Source: Letharia columbiana
Lineage: Eukaryota > Ascomycota > Lecanoromycetes > Lecanorales > Parmeliaceae
NCBI RefSeq assembly: GCF_014066305.1
Contig: NW_023501042.1
Coordinates: 186,001 to 250,000 of the forward strand
DNA length: 64,000 nt
Direction of reading: 5' to 3'
Position numbers and translations under genes: made by a program. Below are positions 57,719 to 64,000 of this stretch, piece after piece; within the stretch, counting starts at the first letter, position 1, and every line of letters begins with the position of its first letter. The notes under the pieces are model-generated. The model was not told the DNA's origin. It saw only the letters and a list, made by a program, of their open reading frames with translations, and did not search any database.

Positions 57719-60388
57719 GTGCATAGTGGCGCGGTTGGTGTGGCAAAGGTGGTCCAAAAAATGTAACGGTCGGTAAGATATGTGCCGTGTGGAGGCATTT
57801 TCCGATGTGATAAAACGCACATCGGCCCTGGTCCTGTTTTTCGATGTAAAAATCCATTGGCGTCAGATTTCCTTGTTAGTAGGAGTTGATATGGTTTCAA
57901 ACTACTTTGCTTCCCACAACACAACGCATATTCCGCAAGGTACCTGCCTGCTATTGATGGGTCATTTGCCCACGAGACCGGCGTTCCCGCACCATGAGGA
58001 AGTCTACTTCATGGGTATTTGCTCCCCCTGATGATCCTGATGATGATGATGATGATGATGCAATGGCCACGAAGAAGGACGCCTTACCGAGGCGATGCGA
58101 GTGATAATGACGATATACAAACCCTCGTTTAGGAAACCGATGCCGTCGGACCTTACCCATTTCCCTGTGCGCTGAAAAAACAAAGGATGATCTCAGTCTT
58201 ATCTCGAAGGAGCCCTCTCTTCCCCTGACGATCGCCGTAACCAAGAGGCCCGCGGGTCAGCTTCCGAGACGCAACAACAACGACCGCCTGCCCTCCACGA
58301 GCACATCCACCTCGAAACCGCCCGACGTTCAATAATATCCGTGATATCTCGGAAGGATAGAATGTCCGTGAACTACTTCTTAATGTCAATCCCCTCATTA
58401 TCCATTCATCCCGAAGGATGGGGGTCTCAAGGAGACGCACCGTCGCCGTCCCGCCGCGGCACGTAGCCTGCCACACCGCCATCCTCAGCGCCCGTCCACT
58501 CACTCACTCACTCACTCCTGCGGCTCCATCGGGCGGGAAAGGCTCGAGACGAAGCTTCGGACATGCGCCGGATCCGCATATAGGTGTTGCTCTCCCCTTT
58601 CACTGTGTTTCCAAGGCAGGGCAAGAGATGGATGGATGGATGGATGGATGGGTCTCGCGCGCTGACCTGATGTTTTTTTTTTTTGGGCAGAGCTGACGGC
58701 AAATGCCAAGTCTACATTGGGGACGCGCAGTCTGGCGCATGGCACGAATGTGTGGGAAGCGGTCGAGGCTAGATTACCGGTGCCGTGTGTGCGCGACGGG
58801 GCTGGTCGAGTGTTGCGCGCGAGTGGAGTATTTTACTTACTTGCCATATTGCAGGCACGCGAGTCGATACGTTCAGGTTGGTTGGTTGATTAGCTAACTA
58901 CGGTTTCTCTCAGGCACCGTACACAGGGTGCCTCAGGTGCAGGATCTATTCGTCGTGGTGAGGGATGAGCCGTGGCCGCCGCTGCTGAGCTTGGTGGGGA
59001 ATTCGACGAATGCGTCGATGGGAAGGAGCTTGAGTAGGGTGCCGGTTGATGATGGGTGTCAGGTTGAGAGGCGCAAATCGCCTGCTCGATCATGTTCTGC
59101 TGATGACGGATGTTGGAGGTGTAGTTCGTGTATCCAATGTCATTTTTCGGTAGGCTGGAGGAGCGACGGACTCTTTAATTTCCTACTAGAATTGCACCTT
59201 TTGCCGTGAACGGCTACAGGCACATCATCCGCTCCATGTGCAGTTGCCGGAGCGGGACATCTTCCCCGCATCAAATGCGTCGTTGCTCCAAGTTGCTATC
59301 ACCGCACAAAAAAGATACCTTTTCTGACTCCGCGAGAGCCGGGAATGACTTGTCCATAACTGACGACGTGCATATCTTTTCAACGCCTGGGCTGCACTTG
59401 GAACCCCCCTCGATCATGCCAGCTCCAAAATAAAATATCCGAACTAATTCTCCGCCATATGGGGCCAATGGAGAATTTGGAGAATTAATTCGATCGATAA
59501 TGCAAGTTTGACAGCAATTGTGGAGAAATGACGTCAATTATGCAAGTTTGACAGCTCGATCATGCAACCAACGCCAAGTCTCAGATTCTTTTCGTGGGGG
59601 AGGGTGAAAACGGCCTCGATGATCATGCGAAGCTCGAGATTAGTAGCAGTGAGCATCCCTAAATATGGCGCCAATGATGACTCTGGCAGAGGTATCTGTG
59701 GGGCCCCAAGCGCCATGAGCAAGGTCCGGAAAATAGGAAAATATGCCAGATCGATGCTGCGTGCCCGATGCGAGATCCTGCACCTTGGATGTGTTTCAGA
59801 TCATGTAAGTCCGGCAGGATACGATGTACCCCGATGTGGAGTAGTAACAAGCACGCAACTTTTGCACCAGCCTAACGAGGTGCGGTAAGGACCAAGTCGA
59901 GCAGATAGATCACTGACGATGAGGGAGGGCGACGTCAGTTTTGGAAGTCATTGTTTGGTACTTAGTCCCTGGTCGTACATGAGTTGCTGGTGTAGAACAT
60001 GTCGAGGATTGAGAAGGGAAATCCCCAGTCGCCGCAGGAAGTGGACTTTCGGATTGCGAGGTGAATGAGTGCGAAAGCCAGATTATACTCAACCCCTCAA
60101 GTATGCGGGATTTGTACACCGCCTAAGCTACAAGATAGGTTCAACCCCAAATTATCTGCCAATATGCAGCTTCCTCATGCCCGCGCTACAACAAAATGTA
60201 TCGTGGCCTCCCCGAGAAGTCACCTTTGCACCTAGAAGCTGTCCTTAAGGGCTATGATCCCGAGACTACTCCAAGTCTACCTAGGACCAATTCTTGATCC
60301 GCATAGTGGCGTTCCCAAGGGTGGTTGAGGTCAATCTTGGGAATGGGAAAAGAAAGAAACCTGCCCCAACATATCAGGACTTTATCCG
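57719..60388. other. Gene-poor stretch with microsatellites
   Basis: About 2.7 kb without a supported gene. It holds (GAT)n at about 58030-58061, (CACT)n at 58499-58517, (GATG)n at 58627-58652, a T-run near 58673-58684 and a 40-bp-spaced direct repeat (TGCAAGTTTGACAGC at 59501 and 59541). Minus-strand frames such as 59722-59534 look mildly protein-like but lack domains and splice support. Confidence 0.45.
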
Positions 60389-61783
60389 TCAACTCTGGGT
60401 CCATAAGTGCAATTTCGTTACATCCCCGAGCAACACAGCCGGTGACCAAAGTGTCCTTAATTTTCGATGACAGATATTTCGGATCGAGAGCGTCCCACAG
60501 CGACCCATGACATCCTTATCGACAACTCGTCGAAACATGTTGAGACGCACATGAGCCAGCTGTGGGCATCGATCAGGCAATCTCCTCACAGCGTGGCCCA
60601 GTGACTCGTCCTGTACAGTACCGTGAAAACTCCCATCAACACTACCGCCGCCGTCTAGACTGAGCACTGTGAGACTTCGGGGCATCTTTTCGATTAGTCT
60701 GGCGCCATCATACCAGTGACTCAGGTTTAAAGCCTTGAGTACAGGTAGCGCTCCGACCATGGTTGTAAGACGATTCTTCCGATCGCTGAGCAGCCCCGTC
60801 TTCCAGATGTTTCATGCGTATACTGAGATCCAGGAATTGAAAGAGTGCCACCGTGAGGCATAGTGAAGGCTTTCTGATGGGAGTTTGCAAGATAGATCCC
60901 ATGCCGAGTGAAGCCGCGCAATGGAGCAATGTGAGAAAAGAAGTCCTTCGATACCTTGGTGTTGCCAGACAGATTGCATGCGTGAGCCGTTGCTAATGGT
61001 TAGATGCTTCAGGGCCATAAGTCGGTCAAAGTAATCCTCAGGATACCATTCGACACCGGCGATAGGATGACCTTCGAGAACGAGAGTCTCAAGAAAAGGT
61101 TTGTCGAAGGCAGGGTCAAAGGAGGATACCGGGACGTTGAAGCCATAGCCGTTGACCCGTGACGCTGCTTCGATCAACACAAAGTGAACATGTGCGAGAT
61201 CGCGTATTGCTTCTAAAACCGCCTCGTCATTCCAGATGGTGTCCGACCAGACGGGGGCTGGCCAAACAAAATGATGAGGACGTAGGAGGCAATCGAACGA
61301 GGTTATATTCGGGAAATTTCGAAGGACCGAAGCCCATATGTGGGCCTGAACTTGTCGCTCATCATCCGAGGCCTCGGCGTGGAACGAAAGAGCCGCAAAT
61401 TGCAAACATGCCGCAAACGAATTTATATTGACCAACCCTATCGAGCCATGCCAGTGCTTGCCGGGGTCTGTAGAATAGAGACTGATGTTGGCCATACACG
61501 TACGGCGCCACTTCTTCATTCACTTGGCGGTGGGTCCTCAGCAGTCTCCCTCCCAAGCGAAGAACATCTTCTGACTCTGTCGGCAAAGGTCTGTCCCAAA
61601 GTGCCGCAAATGTTTGGGGATTAGGATGATCTTCCCAGTATGTTTTTCCCTCTCAACTGGAAGAGGCTCGTCGTCCGCCCCTCGTTCGATGGGAATGATC
61701 AGCTTGTAAAAACCGTCCCGCAGCTCCAATGCTAGGTCTAGCAAAGAGATCGGTGTTATTGTGGTTGTACGTAACATGCCCAC
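60389..61783 (-). pseudogene. F-box/LRR-like gene with several frame changes
   Basis: Protein-like segments follow each other on the minus strand but in changing frames: LLDLALELRDGFYKLIIPIE (61750-61690), LLRTHRQVNEEVAPYVYG (about 61545-61490), INSFAACLQFAALSFHAEAS then SFDCLLRPHHF (61425-61270), LMALKHLTISNGS (about 61010) and VLKALNLSHWYDGARLIEKMP (about 60740-60680), ending at a stop at 60389. The first segment resembles the start of fungal F-box-like proteins and the later ones leucine-rich repeats. The frame switches (near 61590, 61440 and 60900) do not coincide with good intron signals, so decay or indel errors are likelier than splicing. Confidence 0.45.
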
Positions 61784-62915
61784 GAACCTGTACTTGCCAA
61801 CTTAATGATCCATCTCCGGAAAGCTTGTTGGGGCCTTGGAGGTTGGTTGCCAAAATAAAACTCCCCTTTGCATGACTAGCGAAGGAGATATCTCCAATTC
61901 ACGCTCCCCAAAACTCGAGCACGCCATCGCTTAGCTCGGTCAATGAATGTTGCTTACGGACGTGGATGAGCAATTCAAGAGCATATTTCTAAATCCTGAG
62001 GATCAACATATCCGTGGCCTCCAGGAAAACCCGCGACTACGGTGTACGGGGGGTCCACACGTAAAGTGCCAGGGAAGACGGAAATCTGCCCCCCCCCCGG
62101 CCTCACCTCCAATCGGGGGATCGAGTGAGCGCCGCAAATCCCCGTCACTCATCGAAGACCGCCGCGTTATCATACCCGAGACGCATGCCGGCTCGCGACC
62201 GTGCCAAGCGCTCTTGTGCGACAGGATGGAGACGGGGAACAAGCACGGACTCGTCGTCTTCTGGTTAGATATAGCGGGTTAACCAGTTTATTCGGATACA
62301 GCCCCATATCAGCCGACACATCCATACAACCCCAGCCGACACCAGTATCCCCGAACAGCCATCCGCCTTCCTTAGATATGCTATCGGAAATACTCCCGCT
62401 TGGCGGTGCAAGCATAGTGAAACTCAAAAGCCCTGGACATAGGCATAGTGTTTCCCTAATTCAGGACCCGACGCGAAATCATGACAGGGAGGATGGCAAA
62501 CGAGGAGAGGTCTAGAGATCGGAAGGAATGCCGGAGCGGGACAGTTCAACTTGATGTGCGCAGTGTTTTCCCAGATTTCCAGGTGCACTCTAGATCCATA
62601 GACGGAGACAAACCACCTACACCCCCCTCCCTGAGATTCCAGCCACAGTTCCACCGTTTCCTTCCCCAGAATCTTCTGCTCCGCTACCTTCTCCGCTACT
62701 TGCCTTATTCCTCCCACATTGCGCTAAAAGGTACCGAGTCAGCACCGCGTCTTCGGCGTTGAATACTGGAGAACGAACGGCATATGACTTTCCGTTCCTC
62801 GTCAACTCTGCCCGATTGAGAATATTAGTCGATCAGTTTTTTCACAAAACCAGTACACGTGATTCAGTAACTTACAGGGGAATGTTCACGTCGACGAAAG
62901 GGTTCTGGCACCTAG
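61784..62915. other. Stretch without supported genes
   Basis: Overlapping frames on both strands, none with a domain. A possible minus-strand intron (GTAAGT...GACTAAT...CAG, about 62873-62807) would join MVPNFSRRPRCQNPFVDVN to a short basic tail, but the product is only about 56 residues. Confidence 0.3.
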
Positions 62916-63099
62916 GGCGTCTTGAAAAGTTCGGCACCATTTCGGGCGACGGGGGGAACGAATATTCACTCCTCAACCTCTGTCAGGCTATCTTCCTCTT
63001 CGTCGTCAGAGCGCAGGCTCTCAAGGCGTCTCGAAAAGGTCAGCGCATTTTCGAGCGTGGGGGGAACGACGAATCTTCACTTCTCAGCCTCTGTCAGGG
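62916..63099 (+). repeat. 109-bp tandem duplication
   Basis: 62916-62988 and 63025-63099 share GGCGTCT-GAAAAG, GGGGGGAACGA and CCTCTGTCAGG in the same order with many substitutions, so it is an old duplication. The spacer includes CTTCCTCTTCGTCGTCAGAG. On the minus strand it reads as an acidic SDDEEEDSLTE segment. Confidence 0.6.
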
Positions 63100-63344
63100 G
63101 CAGGCTGCGGCTGCTCAAGGCAGCCGAAGATTCTTGTAGCCAAGCGGAAGCTGAAGCTCAAACGTGGTTCGGTTCGAACAGCCGTCGTACGGTTCGGATT
63201 GCTAGGAAGCGATCGGAAATCGCCACCGAAGTGCGGAATGTTACGTATTTTCAGCCCATTGGGCCTGTCGCTAGAAGTAGGTCAATTGGATCGAAACTTA
63301 ACAGGCTGTGCTTGACTCACTCCGTTGAAGAGCCTTGAGTTCAC

Positions 63345-63640
63345 GAAAGATGATCTGGCAGCATCTGCAATCTCTAGATTCACGAGGAGTAAACATAGGA
63401 AAGATCGTACTTGCTCCAACATTTCTCCTCGCGAGAATGGCAGTCTGGGCAGGACGGCGAGGACTCCTCACAATCATGAACAAAATTGAGCCAGATGGAT
63501 TTTTCTGACGCTTAGTGCAGTGGAGGACATGCAGGTCAGGTGATGCCAACGATGACCGCAGAGATTATAGGTACATGAAAAACAGGTGACCCCGGAGTGG
63601 CACATTGGCTTCACGCGAGAGATGAAAAGGCCAAAAACGG
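63345..63640 (-). pseudogene. Cys/His-rich (zinc-finger-like) fragment
   Basis: The minus strand reads MCHSGVTCFSCTYNLCGHRW followed by HHLTC, then after a frame change WLNFVHDCEESSPSCPDCHS and REEKCWSKYDL to a stop. The CxxC and CxxxxC-H spacing resembles a small metal-binding protein of the kind common among fungal hypothetical proteins. The frame break lies near 63500-63530. Possibly a short intron (CTAAGCGTCAG could be branch plus acceptor) but no donor is obvious. Confidence 0.35.
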
Positions 63641-64000
63641 TCTGATATGCCAATATTAGATGGGTGACCCATCTGGAAACGGCAGCCCCCGACCCCGGGA
63701 CCACGTCGCTCAGATATAGAGCTTCTTTGCTCTGGCCTCGCTGTAGAGGCTTTTCAGAGTCACTATTGTCGCCGTGGAGATTTATTTCGACTTTACCTTC
63801 CGCTGCCTCTATTTTGCTCAGCTCTGGGGGTCGGTATTGAGAGCGTCTAAATCGACCTGTAACTTGATATACTTGCTCTTACTCTTATCATCCAAGATCC
63901 CGCCAGTCTCTGAATGAGTATGCGCCATACAACGTAAAGGCGAGAAAGGATCGCTTCGGAGAGAGTGGCGACTGGACGAAATGCAGTCTCGTTAAAGACT
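63641..64000. other. Right edge, nothing recognised
   Basis: No gene or repeat that I can support in the last 360 bases. Confidence 0.35.

Noticed and set aside
62617..63000. Small spliced minus-strand gene (GTAAGT...CTAAT...CAG)
   Set aside because: Splice signals look good, but the joined product is only about 56 residues of basic low-information sequence.

Overview
The window looks like a chromosome segment from a filamentous ascomycete, most likely a Dothideomycete-type genome. The evidence is short spliceosomal introns (50-81 nt) with GTAAGT/GTATGT-type donors, several with CTAAC-like branch sites; fungal families (DUF7730/F-box-like proteins, a rhodopsin-like membrane protein, an HDEL-tailed protein disulfide isomerase, a fungal 5-oxoprolinase); and a very sharp AT-rich block with the signature of repeat-induced point mutation (RIP).

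Layout. (1) 1-8.6 kb: gene-poor and rich in simple repeats. It holds the 3' end of an unknown gene, a frameshifted unknown gene, low-complexity tracts, one intact spliced F-box-like/DUF7730-type gene (5938-7173) and, at the edge of the AT block, a diaminopropionate ammonia-lyase gene broken by a 1-nt frameshift near its 3' end. (2) About 8.66-41.4 kb: a 33 kb AT-rich graveyard of repeats in which CA and TG dinucleotides are almost absent. It contains a dead Ty1/Copia-type element, a possible hAT remnant, several tandem-repeat families (30, 93, 200 and about 270 bp units), a 0.67 kb direct duplication, and three copies of an unnamed element. One of those copies (25.62-27.94 kb) is hardly touched by RIP and carries a 200-bp tandem repeat. 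The block is bordered by a 31-bp inverted repeat (2 mismatches) lying in the non-AT flanks. (3) 41.4-46.8 kb: a papain-fold-like (LRAT/PPPDE-type) gene with a damaged upstream reading frame, then a rhodopsin-like membrane protein gene that is a pseudogene: two frame breaks, and a 420-bp MITE-like insertion with terminal inverted repeats and a 7-bp target duplication inside its repetitive tail. (4) 47.6-57.8 kb: the normal, well-conserved part: 5-oxoprolinase (3 exons), a secreted protein, a DUF7730 membrane protein and protein disulfide isomerase (4 exons). (5) 57.7-64 kb: gene-poor again, with a frame-disrupted F-box/LRR-like locus, a 109-bp tandem duplication and a Cys/His-rich fragment.

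I see no metabolic cluster. 5-oxoprolinase (glutathione salvage) and PDI (ER disulfide formation) are housekeeping genes. The coherent theme is genome defence and decay: a RIP-killed repeat block, genes on both sides with frameshifts, stops or insertions, and one repeat family that appears to have escaped or postdated RIP. No rRNA, tRNA or CRISPR was recognised. All calls come from reading the sequence; no database search was run.
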